NCBI GenBank assembly: GCA_005281725.1
Contig: SSBO01000007.1
Location: forward strand, 186,001-250,000
From: Wuchereria bancrofti
Lineage: Eukaryota > Nematoda > Chromadorea > Rhabditida > Onchocercidae
Direction of reading: 5' to 3'
DNA length: 64,000 nt
Position 1 is the stretch's first letter. Every line of letters starts with the position of its first letter. The position numbers were made by a program, and so were the translations under genes. Shown one piece after another: positions 1 through 12,539 of this stretch. Below the pieces are notes generated by a model. The model did not search any database, had not been told where the DNA came from, and saw nothing but the letters and a program-made list of their open reading frames with translations.

Positions 1-248
1 ATCCTATTATAAATAATTAAAATTTTATCCTACTATAAATTTTAATTCCATTATAAAAAAACTGAAATAATTAAAGTTTTAATTTTGTAAAAATATAAAA
101 TTGAAAATATTACCAAAGATAAAAAAATTGATTACTTGAAACAAAATTTATTGATTAATTTTAAATTAATTTTTTTATTGATTAATATATCCTATATTTT
201 ATTGATTTTATTGAATAATTTTTTTTATATGGTATTTATTGAAGATAC

Positions 249-2928
249 CGTAGTGTTTATCATTGAAATAATCATTACGATAATAAATATTTTGACATTT
301 ATGATGACATCGTTGCATTTTAGCATTTTTAGCAAATTCCAGCAGTGGACATGGTATACCACATTTAATGTCATATGGATATGGTTGACATCCATCACGT
401 CCACCTGTATATCTTTTATTAATTTTCATTTATTCTCATATACTATTACCCTCAATTTTGAATTTAAAGAAAAAATAAGAATTTTCAAATATTATTAATA
501 ATATTTTTTTTAGTTTTTTTCAAGAAAATTTATTTAACATTATTATTAAAAGTAATACTAAAATGTAATATTATATAATAAATATTAATTTGTTGTTTTT
601 TTTTGTTTTACTTTTTTCAACAAAAAAATCGAAATAAAAAAGAAAGAGAAGGAAAAAATTTTTCAAATACTATTTCTATCATTGTTTATTGTTATTGCTA
701 TCATTAATTGCTAATTCATTGAAAATTTTTAATCAAAAGTAAAATAAAAATTATATATATTAAAGTGAATATAAAAATTAAAAAGTAAATTTAACCTGTA
801 ACAATTCCTTCATTAACCCAATAAATCATAGCTTTTAATGAATCACCGCCAGTACATGCACCACAACTAATACAACAACTAATAATATCGTCTGAGCTAA
901 GTATAACTTGCACAGTACCATTCGTTGCTATGCAAATACGATCTGATGCCACGCCAGCTACTGCTACAGCCTACAAATTAATATTTAATTAATTAATTAA
1001 TTGATAACAATAATAATAATAATAATGAGGATAACAATAATAATGATAGTAATAGTAATAACAATAAATGGTGATAGAAATAATAATTGAAAAATTTTTT
1101 TTTTCTCTTTCTTTTATTTCAGATTTTTTGTTGATTAATATTTTCTCGTGATCAAATTATGCATTTAAAAAATACGCTAAAGGAATATTTTTGTAATAAA
1201 ATTATGCTTGAAACATGCTAAAATTATATTAAAGTAATTTATATTTTTTATTTTACGCATTCTATTTTTTAATTTTTTCTCATTATTATTTTTTTTCGTA
1301 TTTTTGCGAACATTGATAAAATATTTATTTTGATCAACATTTTTAATTATTTTAATTTTTTGATTTCGATTATTTTTTTTTCGATCAATTTGATTTTTTA
1401 TTATTTAATTTTGATTATTTTGTTATTTGTCTAATTTTCATTTTCTCCTCTTTTTGCAATGAAAAAAGAAATATGATGCAAATACTTTGATTATTTTATA
1501 AACAATTTTTAGCTAATAAAATGGTAATACTTTTTTGCTTAATAATATTTTATGATTAATTAAATTATCGAAATCATCCAAAATAATCAAATTTAAAATT
1601 TTATAATTTGAAAAAAAATATTTGTACAATAATATGTTTTTCATAATAATTATTTTTACAATGATAAATTTTTTGCAATAATTTTATAACTATTAAATAG
1701 TAAATAAACACTAACATAACATGATCCACAGCCACCCTGATTTGGTACATTATGTATTGAGGGACATAGTGGCCATTTTCTTCGTGCATCAAATTCATCC
1801 GGAAGTTCCGAAGCCGGAAAATCACTTAATTTTCTGAAAATAAATAGAATAGTGTTAATATTAATAATAACATATTACTATCAAATTTTTATTAAAGTCA
1901 TGTTTTTTTTTGGCAAAAATTTTTAATGTCAAAAGTTACGTATAGGCCAAAAGTAACAGAATATTAGTTACAAATATTATTGACCAATTTTTTTTATATA
2001 CCAGCAAAAATAGGAAAAATATTTTATTTCCTTATTTTAAATATCATCAGCAAAATTATGAGATTCTTTGCGGAATAAAAATGTAAAATTCCCAATATTA
2101 TTTAACTCCTTCATTGTAAATGAAAATATGATGTCATGTTTAACATTTTGACCTAACTTTTCATAATTATTAATCTAATGATCGGTACACTTTATCGATC
2201 ATTAATAGATATCGCACATAAAGTAATAAATAGTAAAACAAATAATGAGCATATCCTTGAATAAAATAAAATTTTAATTTTCAGAAACTTATTCATAAAT
2301 TTTATTTTTAATTGTACCTAATATGTTGTTTCATAAGATTAGATTCATGAAATTTATAAATATCATCGATTAGCTTTTTATTAATGATGTTGCTTTTGTC
2401 ATTTAGAGATATTTTATTGAACATAATATCAGGTTTCTCTGATCGTATTCCAAATGGATTATATTTAGCCTGTAATTAATTAATAAAATTTAAGAAATTT
2501 TTCCTTTTTTAAGATATCACCAGCAAATTTCATAATAACGCTATATCATTTTATTAATTTATTAATATTTTTTGCTAGAAATCGATAATGTGAAATTTTT
2601 TTGCCGTCATCATTTACATAGATTTTTTATTTGCAATATTCGATTCATTTTTACAATTCATAATTAACAAATTTATTCAATATTATTGTTTTCTAATTTA
2701 TTATTATTGATTTCTTTATCTTTTGATTTTTTTTCCTACTCAAAATTTTTTACTTAGAAACATTTCATCAATGAAATTTTACCTTCCATTTGAGATTTGG
2801 CGATTCATTTATTGCTTGTACAAGTTTTTCAAAATATGTTTTTATTTCATGAGATTTTTGAAAATGATCAAATTCATCTTTTCGCTGATTCTTTTGAAAT
2901 AATATTAATAGACACAGTAATAACACTG
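249..2928 (-). CDS. Cathepsin B-like cysteine protease (C1A), partial
   Basis: Papain-family lysosomal or secreted peptidase. Five exons join in phase: 2783-2928, 2318-2469, 1716-1833, 796-970 and 249-404. The first carries a hydrophobic signal-like core (AVLLLCLLILF). Next comes the propeptide (WKAKYNPFGIRSEKPD), then the mature start (LPDEFDARRKWPLCPSI) and the active-site region NQGGCGSCYAVAVAGVASD, with the nucleophilic Cys in CGSCY. The ISCCISCGACTGGDSLKA segment and a cysteine-rich occluding-loop region (GRDGCQPYPYDIKCGIPCP) follow. The exons for the catalytic His and Asn would lie left of base 1, so the gene is cut by the window edge. The first exon with the start Met was not found; the hydrophobic exon opens at a TTTTTAG acceptor in a phase that needs one upstream base. 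CGSCY replaces the usual CGSCW. Family assignment is strong; the subfamily is less certain. Confidence 0.88.
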
Positions 2929-3649
2929 CTAAAAATATTCCATATGATCAATAAATTTTAGAAAAGAAAATTGCAGAAAATTAATTCTTATTTAATCAAA
3001 ATTTTTATTCAAATATCACTACGAACCATTTGTAACACTGTTCCAATTAGTTAACAATTCTTCACTTACTTAATTTTCTTGCACTTTAATAATTATTAAT
3101 TCGATGGTTATGAGATATAACGAATTTCCTAGTTAACATAACAAAAAACTATTTTTTTTTTCATTTTCACCAGCTTAATTTTTATGTTCAAGAAATGATA
3201 TATTATTTACATAACCATTAATCTTTTTTTCATCGTTTTTTTTTTTTTTTTTTGGTTCCACTTTGTTACTTAAGACACAAAATCGTTATAAAGATTGAAG
3301 AATAGCTTAATGAAAAGTTATTAATTTAGCAATTAATTTGTTAGTTTTCCTTTATATTTTTTCCATCACTTCATTATTAAAAGATTATTTAACAGTAATA
3401 TTTTTTACTTATCTATGCAAAACTTTCGTTTCAATAATTAAAGATGCGTTATTATTATGCAATTGAAACTTGGCAAATTTATAAGAATATCATGCAAAAA
3501 AAAGTTTTTATAGTAATAGAGATGCAAAAAAAAAGTGATAAATTACTTAATTTTCAACAAACTAATCCATCATTAGATTACAGAGATGATAATTAGATTC
3601 TAGTTAAATTGTACCGATGAGCAGAAGGTCAATTAAAAATAGAGTAATA

Positions 3650-4085
3650 TGTTATTTGATGAAAGTTTTACAGCTATACGGAATCATATGATATATTTAT
3701 GCGAAGGTATTACAGTAAGATGTGATATAGCATTGTTACAGTATGGGCGTAAAATGCATGTAGTATTCATTGCCATTGCGACATAAATTGATACTGTAGT
3801 ATACAGTATGATTTAATATCATATTGTTTAAAATATTTGAAACAATCATGGTATTTAATGCTATAATAGTTTTCATACTGTAGCATTCGGTAGGGATGCA
3901 ATCGTACCACATTGTGTTATAGTATGTATGTGAAATATATCATAGTATTCAATATGATATTAATTATAGTATTCAATGCTATATGTGATAACTATTAAAC
4001 TGTAGCATACAGTAAGATGCAATACTACAGAGTACAGTACGGCATTATACGTAAAATTACTACAGTATGCAATGCAGTATGACGA
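3650..4085. repeat. Degenerate ACAGTAT / ATAGTATTCAATGCTATA repeat field
   Basis: About 430 bases are built from imperfect repeats of a short unit. Variants such as TTACAGTATG, ATAGTATTCAATATGAT, TAGTATTCAATGCTATA, ACTGTAGCATACAGTA and TACAGTACGG recur many times in both orientations. The unit is itself partly palindromic (ATACTGTAGTATACAGTAT). Composition differs from the poly-A/T background on either side. I read it as a diverged satellite or minisatellite; it has no coding potential. Confidence 0.65.
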
Positions 4086-4211
4086 CCGAATTATAATAAA
4101 CGCGCAAGATATTCTAAAAATTTCTATAATTTGAAGCATTTTCACTACTATATGATTTACATAGTATTTAACTTACCAATTTAATATATTTACTTGGTTT
4201 TTAAATTATTG

Positions 4212-4406
4212 TTATTTCGTATCGTTCTCAATGCAAACTATTTTTATAAGATATATTAAGCAATACAAACCGAAACATATCACGGCAATAATTATAATAA
4301 AAATGCGTCTTATACAATATTTATGAATTCTGCTAAATGAATGGTGCAGTCCAGAAGAAACTGATTCGCAGTCTTTCATAGACAATATCTGCATACGCAC
4401 ACACAC
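4212..4406 (-). CDS. Orphan short ORF with one predicted membrane segment
   Basis: A 64-codon open frame that I do not recognise. It has a polar, Cys-containing N-terminal part (MKDCESVSSGLHHSFSRIHK in its second half), two basic residues, a strongly hydrophobic stretch (IFIIIIAVICFGLYCLIYLI) and a short tail before TAA. Base composition is less AT-rich than the surroundings, which is why I list it. A GGTAAGTT donor-like site lies just downstream at about 4178 on the same strand, but after the stop. It could be an upstream exon of the cathepsin gene on the same strand, a small membrane protein, or chance. No phase-compatible join to the first cathepsin exon was found. Confidence 0.22.
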   Translation of the reverse strand: MCVRMQILSMKDCESVSSGLHHSFSRIHKYCIRRIFIIIIAVICFGLYCLIYLIKIVCIENDTK

Positions 4407-7116
4407 GCCTGGAAATTTTTCTTGAAATTCAAAAAAAAAAAGAATTCAAGTACTATGTTCAAATAACAGTTAAAAAGTTACATCATGCATTTGCACTGAT
4501 TATTGTTAATATACACATGCCAAAATCAATAAATTTCTGCTAGTAAATAAAAAAAAACTAATAAATAAATAAAAATATAATGTGTCGAATTGATTAAAAT
4601 TATTAGGGTTCTCTAATACTCTTGTGCTGTATCATTCTTCTAAAACAAGTGTTTGGTATAAACATTTTTCAAAAAGGACTGATTAATCAGGTAAAAACAC
4701 TTGAAGTACTTTATATTTATCAATAAAAGTGAAATGAAATAAAATTTCTATCATTTGAAACTTATTTGAATATGAAATTCTCAAGAAAGATGATAAATGA
4801 CTTCATGTTTAACCAATTAATTGTAATTAATGTATGGGTCTCCAAAAATTTTCGGAAAAAAAAAAGTTTCCAGAAAAAGAAATATTGCAAAAAAAGCAAT
4901 ATCTACAACAACAGTTTAAATTTTTGGACTATTTTTTTTAAGAAAAAGTATTATCAAGAGAAAAGCAATTGTTTAGATTATTCGACAGTATCAATACAAA
5001 TACACTCTTATCACTCATTTCAAACAGAAAAAAGAACGATTATCAGACGCAATTTGTGCAGTGTTTTATTCACATAATTATATCAATAATTCAAATAATT
5101 TTATAGATAAGAAAAAATTTTATCATCGATTGATTAATAATGTAAAAATAATTCGATTCATTAGAAGTTTCAGAAAAAAAAATTTTTTTTTCCATATAAA
5201 ATAGTGAAAGAGACATTTACAAAAATAAAAATTGTAATTGAAAAATAAAGAAATCAATTTTTTCTTTTTCGAAATTTTATCACAAGAAAAGACATAGAAA
5301 TTTAAAAGAAAAAAAATTTATCAATATTTTTTAACAAAATGAAAAATTACATTGTTTTCAATTGAAATCAAATTTCATTTTTTTTAAAACAAAGAAATAA
5401 ATCTGAAAAAAAAAAACTGGTATTTTAACGAAAAAGAAAAGAATTTTTCTGCATCATTAACGGCCACTGAAAATAAACTAATAGTAAATGATAGAAAAAA
5501 GGAACAAAAACTAAAGAAATTAAAAATTAATGAGACGTTTAATTACAAATTTGTGACAAGTGAGCAAGCAACACAATGTTGTTTGTTGCAAAATTATACT
5601 GAAAATAACATCTGATATCATTAAATAATTAGTGAATGTCAAAGATAATTTACGAGAATGCTATTAATTGTAAAATAGTTGTGTTAGTGCAGTATCAGAA
5701 TGTATTCATTCATTTTAATCAATAGTTTTTTTGTCATCACCACTTTAACAAATAATTTTTGTTTCATATTTATCATTGAAATCGATTAAATATCGGTTAT
5801 GCTGGAGGTGCTGTTAGCATCAAGTAAATCATTAATTTAAGATCAAATGAAGCTAATAATTTTTCAACTTTGCAACTAAACGATACTGCCAGTATCATTA
5901 TTGGAATACTATAAGTAAAACTATCGATATGATAAAATTCCATTTAGAGTAAAAAATAGAAAAATGAAGGTGGACAGGACAACATTGTAATTATAATTTC
6001 AATTACTTAATAATGTTGTAATTACAATTCTGAAATAAAAGAAAAAATTAAAGACACAAATAATTTTCATATAGAATAATATTTTCTCATTTATTTTTTT
6101 TTCTTGTGACGAAGAATTAATTATCTGTCTAATCATTAAACTTGTTTTTTCAAGAAATAATTTTTATGTTTGAAAACATTTTTTTATGTTCAACAAAAGG
6201 AAGAAAAAACACAAATGGTTAATAAAAAATTATTATTGTATTAAAAGCATTATTAATATGCAATAAAATCATTGCTATATTTTAATAAGTTTTTCATTTT
6301 TTTTTTTCTAGAAATTATAAATAATCAATTGTTTGTTTATTTTATGTGATAGTAAATTGATCAATAGATAAATATTATTAAAGACAATTTTATTTATGTT
6401 AAAATATGTGTAACAAAAAGGAAAGGTATGCAAATTTTACTCAATGAATATAAAATGCCAAAATTTTTCCAGTAGAATGAATTTATAAAAATTTCAATAT
6501 TTCGTTCAAAAAATAAATGAATCATTTTTTTAAATTACTTCTATTATACATTAAAGAAAAACAAAATGAAATAACAACAATGATAATGGTGATAAATTAT
6601 TATTGATTTAAAGCAGTGTATTACTCATCATTTTATATCATAACTTTTATCACTTTATATCATTGTCTATCACTTTATATTATAATGTAATTGTCATTTC
6701 AATTAATTCCATTTCATAAATATATTAGTTAATGGTAAAAATTCTTTTAATGAATGAAATAAAATTAGTAATCAAAATTAGTGCATTTTGGAAATTGTCA
6801 TACCAGACATGTAATTAAAATGAAGAGCGAAAAAAAGAAGAAACAAAGAAGGAAGGAAAAATTTTTGATAATAATGATAATGTGGTAATGTTCAAATAAT
6901 GATAATAATGATGATGTTCAAATGGCTATTTGAATAGCTGCTATCATAAATTAAACTATTTATTTACAAAATAAATTTTCCATCATTATTAAATGATTTA
7001 AACTGTTTCATTCTTTCCTTTCTTTTTTGATATTTATCATTGTTAAAATTTAATTATAAGTTTATTATCAAAATCTTTAGCACATTATCCCGAAATTTAA
7101 GGTAAAGGATTTGTTA

Positions 7117-7190
7117 ACGTGAGTAGCCAATTGGTTAAGGACGATTTTATGGGAGTTTATGGTATAAGTTCAATCCCACACCAGTCACAA
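7117..7190 (+). repeat. tRNA-like sequence with A and B boxes (SINE head or tRNA pseudogene)
   Basis: An A-box match TAGCCAATTGG is at 7124-7134 and a B-box match GTTCAATCC at 7168-7176, with spacing typical of a tRNA gene. The flanks read like a D arm (GTAGCCAATTGGTTAAGG) and a T loop (GTTCAATCCCACACC). The acceptor and T stems do not pair properly, so this is not a functional tRNA. A degraded tRNA or the head of a tRNA-derived SINE fits best. Confidence 0.5.
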
Positions 7191-7300
7191 ATTAAAACAT
7201 GCCAATGACGAGAATTCATGCACCACTCATAATATAGCCATGCTGAAAGGTTACCTCTTAACCATTTCTGAGGCACATCATCGCTTTTCATGCATGTTCT

Positions 7301-7339
7301 GAAAGGTCTAAGATGACCTTTCATTTTCGGAAAGGTCAT
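7301..7339. repeat. Alternating GAAAGGTC / GACCTTTC hairpins
   Basis: ATGACCTTTC at 7313-7322 pairs perfectly with GAAAGGTCAT at 7330-7339 across a 7-base loop. GAAAGGTC just upstream at about 7302 can instead pair with GACCTTTC, so two alternative stems share the middle arm. A further related GAAAGGTTACC lies about 60 bases upstream. The cluster lies about 125 bases downstream of the tRNA-like box pair and may be the body or tail of the same mobile element. Confidence 0.6.
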
Positions 7340-8553
7340 TCAATTGTAATTTAATGCTACGGTAGAAATAAGTATGTGAAATATATTTATGTACAACAAA
7401 AGAGATTATATACAACATGGATAAGCATATTACGAACTCATTGTGTAATAATTGTAGTTTGCTATGATGCAACAGTGTTACTGTAAATATATTTCTAATT
7501 TGAAATCAAAAATGAAAGTTTCAACTCAATCTTCTTTATATAATGTTTGGGTTATTAAAAATAATCAAAGGAAAAGATTGGAAAAAAAATCATTTATTCA
7601 GGCAGTTATATTTATATAACTTATCACAGAAGAAATGAACAAAACAGAACTATATAACAAACGGAATTGAATGTTTCCAAATACAAAATAAACTTGAAAG
7701 GCAATATTTCATGAACACATTTTTCATGAAATAAGGAAAACTATCGCTGAATTACTGATTCCTTAATTTTTTTGTGCAAAATTTTGTACTCGGTTTAAAT
7801 TTTTTCCAAAAAATATCGGAAAATTTTTGCAAAAAACCGGAATAGCTACAAGGAATTGCTATAAGCAGTTCAGGTAAGTAATTGTAGTAGTTCCTACTAT
7901 ATACTTAATCATCTAAACAGTAGCAATAAAGTATGACAAGTAAAAAAAGAACTACCCGGATAAAAAAATGAAAACAAATGATGTGAAACTTATCATCACT
8001 TCTTAACCAGCGATAGCACATTTAAATGAATGTTTCAGTTCTTGGAATTTGCATCTTACGATGCTTCCAATGCTACTCTTTCACGCCTCTCTTCTAAAAT
8101 TAATTTTCATTATCACAAAGCAAATAATAAAAGACCATTTTAACGATTTGAAAAAAAAAAAACTATTGCAGTCAACGTTGTATAAGCATCACAGTGATGG
8201 CAAAGCAATCACTTGCAATTCCTGCATCATTGCATACTAACCTAAATCGCCTTCAATTTTATTATTATATCAGTTACAAATAGTATAACATGTGACAGAA
8301 TAAAAATTAATTAAATGTCTCTTAATTGAAAAATAGATTATGTATGTCCATGGATTAAGCAATTTTTGAGAAACTAAGATTTAAAGTAAAATGAAACCAG
8401 AATTTCCTTTTACACTTTTCTAGCCAACTAAACGTAGCAAGCTAGTAAATTTCTTTGATTAAAAGGATTTTAAATACATTTTAAGATTCTAAACGTATAA
8501 TACGTCAACTGACGGCATTTTCATATTTTCCATATATTACAAGTTTCCCTCAC

Positions 8554-8559
8554 TTTATT
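8554..8559 (-). terminator. Poly(A) signal AATAAA for the VPS20/CHMP6 gene
   Basis: AATAAA on the minus strand begins 14 bases after the TAA stop of the VPS20 gene, in an otherwise non-coding stretch. A short 3' UTR of this kind is common in nematodes. Use of this site is inferred. Confidence 0.5.
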
Positions 8560-8572
8560 CATTGCAAACTAA

Positions 8573-10837
8573 TTAATAGAGAGACTTACTTATTTTGTTA
8601 GGTATTTTAGCAGACAAAGATTCTGATGGAATTTCCGGGAAATTAAGCTCGCCTTCATTTTCTATTAATTTCGCAAACTCCTTTTCGACTTCTTCCAAAT
8701 CATCTTCACCCAGCTTACCACTAAGCATGTTTGATATTTCCTGTACGAAGCACTTTTAAACATCTGAATTTTTTTAAATGCATATATTTATAACTTCAAT
8801 TATAACAGATAAATGGAAACTTCTGAAAATTCTTTGAAAGTATCTCACTTCTTGAAATTCCGCTGCCTCCTTTGTCTCATCCATGATCCGTTCGATATCG
8901 TCAACTGAAATCATCTGAAAGAAAAGCATTTGTACAAAAATACTGAGCAAGTCTTTTTTTTTTGAATAGATTTTATATTTATAACATCAACTATAAATTT
9001 GTATGTGTTTAAGGGAGAAAAAAACAATCTAGGTAATATAAAATTAAAAAAAAAATTATATATATCAAAAAATTAAACTAACCAGAAGCGATATAAATTA
9101 CTCAAAATTTTCAAATTTGTGACTTCTAATATTCAAATTTCTAGATAATTCGAAAAAACTCAATAAATGTACGTCCTTCCCGAACAAAACATTCCATTAA
9201 ACACATAAAAATTTATAAATCTAGACAGTTCGAGAATTTTTCTACTAACTTGAAAATGCATTTATAAAAGTTCTAATGTTAACACTATAATTCAATATAG
9301 AAATATTTATCCATAAATTCAAACAACATTCAGACAATTTAATTACCTGATTCATCCGTTTCAAGGCTTCATTACCATACCTTAATTGTTCCACCACTTT
9401 CTGCTCAATGGCAACAAATTCCAAATCACTCACCTTTAAGAATGGTTCGATTTTTATGGTATTATTTGGAAAATTAATGTAAGCTCACTTGACTCTAATG
9501 TGAGATATTATTTGTAGTTCCCATTTCTCTTACAATAATATTCTTAAAATTGCAATACTTAATAACTTACAATACTCTTCTATTTCACTTATCATTATCG
9601 ACAAACCTTAACAAATATTACCAAAATATTTGAAAAAAGAGTACCATTCTTTCAATTTGATCTAGCTGTTGCAACATTTTTTCAGTCATTGATTCTTGAT
9701 ATCTCTTCCTCTTTAAAATTAATAAGGCACGACTGAAAAACAAATTTGTAATTTTTCAGAAAATTAAATTAGGACCAATCTGCAAATTTATATTATGCTT
9801 ACATGTTTGTGATAGCATAAAATATATCTGTAACTGAGCGCATAATGAAATTGATTTTTTTTAAATTCTAGTCAAACTTTTTCCTAGTTTAGTTTGTAAA
9901 TGAAAAACATGATGGCGAAGTTAAACGTAATAAAAAATGAATTTTATTATGTAAAAGCAAAATAATTGGATTATACTTTTAAAATTTATATATAAAACAC
10001 GGAAAAGATGAAAAGCCTACTCTTTTTTGTTCGCTTTTATCAGTTGTTTCGCCAACTCTTTCTCGCGTTCCATTTGTTTCTCATTCCTCTTTATATATTG
10101 CTTCATTTTATCTCTTTGATTTTTTAACTGCTACAAATTATTTTTCTTGTTTTAACGAAGCAAAAGAAAAAAAAACAAACTTCGCATTTATTTCATCCAT
10201 CTGCTATAAGTATTTTGAAGAATCTTAAAATAAGCTAAACTTTTTTTTTTCCTTTCACATATTGAACTATCATTGTTTCGAGATATAGATAATATCTAAT
10301 AGAATTGAAACAACAGATATTCCAAACAAATCTTATCAAATTTCTCTAATTGCATAAAGTTTAGCTAATAACGAAGTTTAAGTTGGAAAATAATAAGCTG
10401 GAGAAACTAGGCTAAAGTAATAGAACCCATTGTAAAATGAATTTCATAAAAGATATAGACATTTTTTCTCGAGAACTTTCCTGCAAATACCAAAATCAGC
10501 TAGCTCGGGAAAACAGAAATTACATCCCAAATAAAGCAATCATTTTTTTTAACGTTGAGATCTTCGAAAATTTCTCTTAAAATTCATTTAAGAGATTGAA
10601 GTTAATGAATTTTGAAAAAATGAAGAATGAAACTATGAATTTGTTTCTAACTCTAACAGAAAAGATATTTACATCGAGTATGAACCTGATTTGAATAGGT
10701 AATCACACACGACTTCCAATTATTATTTCTAGACAAATAAAAATCTTAAAGAAAAAAAAGCTATTAACCAAAATGGCATGATCCTGTTGTGATACTGGTG
10801 GTAGAGCTGGCCGTTGTTTACCGAATAAATTACCCAT
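8573..10837 (-). CDS. vps-20: ESCRT-III subunit VPS20 / CHMP6
   Basis: This subunit links ESCRT-II to ESCRT-III on endosomal membranes during sorting of ubiquitinated cargo into multivesicular bodies. Six exons join without phase conflict: 10769-10837, 10021-10130, 9645-9732, 9347-9433, 8849-8914 and 8573-8740. The product is 195 residues, close to the roughly 200 usual for CHMP6. It begins MGNLFGKQRPALPPV; Gly2 fits the N-myristoylation known for this subunit. Then come basic helices (KQYIKRNEKQMEREKELAKQ, RKRYQESMTEKMLQQLDQIE), the conserved LRYGNEALKRMNQ, the helix SVDDIERIMDETKEAAEFQE, an acidic segment, and the C-terminal LNFPEIPSESLSAKIPN, which matches the family's PEVPSEPLPEKIP tail. 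No oddities were seen. Confidence 0.95.
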
Positions 10838-12539
10838 AATAATTTTCATAAAATGTCACATGTATAACCTGAAATAGTTGAAATACATAACTAAAAATAA
10901 GCTAAAGAAAGAACTTAGACTGAAAATGCATAAATAATCTTAAAAAATTCCATCACTTGCTTGTTAGATGTCAGATTTTATGTTTTAATCAAAGTAAACT
11001 AATTTAAGTTAAGCATTTCCATCAGTATAATTCATAGAAATAACTAATATTATAATTAGTCATCATACTCGTATCTCTTTAAATTAAAAGTTCAACCAAA
11101 TTCTATCATCATCAAAAAAAAAAATCTTTATATTTCAATTTGATATGCTAAATCATATAATACACATTTTAACATCCAAAATTAATCTCATTCACTAGAA
11201 AATGCAATATTACAAAAAAAATTTTCATCAAGCACTAATTTTATAGGTATAATTTAACATCACTCATTTCTATTTTTTAAAAGTACAAAATAAGTTATTA
11301 CTTCAAAATAAGTTATTACGACAAATTCTATTCTATTAATGTTACACCTTCAATGATGAAAATGCTTTAATAATTTTAATTTATTTATAAAAATCAAAAA
11401 AAAAAAAGAATTGCGAAAAGAAGAACAATCCACCCTGAGCATTTAAAATATTGCCGAAGGCACTGTATGCCGAAGTATAATTCGTATAAAATTCGAACAG
11501 GCTACGTGAGTTGAGTTATTGTGTTTGCATGGCTTACGTTTAATTAAAACGTGGGTCGTGTGGGCTTAGATTGGCCTATTGTCAGTATTTGAAATGAAAA
11601 ACTTGTGTAGCATTAATTTCGATTTTCTTTTTTATAGTAAAAATTTTAATATTATAAAATAAAACATCAAATAAATAACAATAGCAATAATAGATGTGCA
11701 AAGGAAATCAATGAATGATAGCAATGATAAGGTTGTTGGGTTTATCAGAGATTATTATCAATATGGAAATAATGACATTTGCTTTTATTAACTGTCACAT
11801 ATTTAATTATTATAAGAAATTATGATCCAGTTCTGAGTTTTATGAAAGCAACAAAATCTTTTTTGTATCATATTTTTCGACTTTTAATGCATCTTTTTTT
11901 TTCATTTTTTCCCCTTTTTTTGAAGCAAGTTTGAAGCAAGTATTAGTGAGAATATAGTTCCATGCACAACAAAGTAAAAAACAGAATAATTTGCGAATGC
12001 TAAATGACTAAGCATGGGATAAATAACAACAATAAAATTTAAACAATAAACAAACAAAGTTTAAACAATAAATCAGCAGGAAAAAAAGACGATAAATAAG
12101 TAGATAAAGTATTTTTTCAATTCTTTGCTTTTTTCTCATTTTATCATTAAACGATCATTTGAAACGATCGCCATCCATCTTACTCCTGAAATATATTTCT
12201 GAGCAAACTGAATAACTCATTTTATATTTCGATACAACTTGCTAGAAAATTTAGAAGTAGTTGATCAATGAATTATTATGACGATGGTTGTGACAAGATA
12301 TTAAATGACTTCTTATATACAGTTCTGTCCACCACAAACAATAAAACAATAATATTGGGATAGTTTTGGTAGCATTGGAATAGTAATTAGTATCTAGTAA
12401 AGAAGCGATTTTGAAATAATGGAGACTATTGCATCTTTTGATTCAATTTTAATTTTAGCCTTTCGATATTTTCCCCGTGGCAACAAATGATTGTTTATCC
12501 TTTTCCAAATACTTTCCGACTGTGATAATCAAATCTATC
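10838..12539. other. Intergenic interval between VPS20 and the HORMA gene
   Basis: I see no exons here. Most is AT-rich, but about 11440-11590 is noticeably less AT-rich and includes a near-palindrome ACGTTTAATTAAAACGT and an inverted CCAAT-type motif (GGCCAAT on the minus strand). It could be the VPS20 promoter or an unrecognised RNA gene; the sequence alone does not decide. Confidence 0.45.

Larger units (their letters stand above)
2929..8572. other. Gene-poor AT-rich interval
   Basis: Between the cathepsin gene and the 3' end of the VPS20 gene I see no exon chain with conserved protein similarity. The interval holds A/T homopolymers, the ACAGTAT repeat field at about 3650-4085, one orphan open frame with a membrane segment (4212-4406, minus), short GATAAT-type microsatellite tracts near 6870-6915, and the tRNA-like element near 7117-7340. 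The missing first exon of the cathepsin gene should lie in its left part. Confidence 0.6.

Noticed and set aside
4766..5077. 103-codon plus-strand frame
   Set aside because: Lys/Asn/Phe-rich translation of poly-A/T DNA; no motif, no splice context.
7117..7190. A functional tRNA gene
   Set aside because: A and B boxes are present but the acceptor and T stems do not pair and no consistent anticodon arm is visible.
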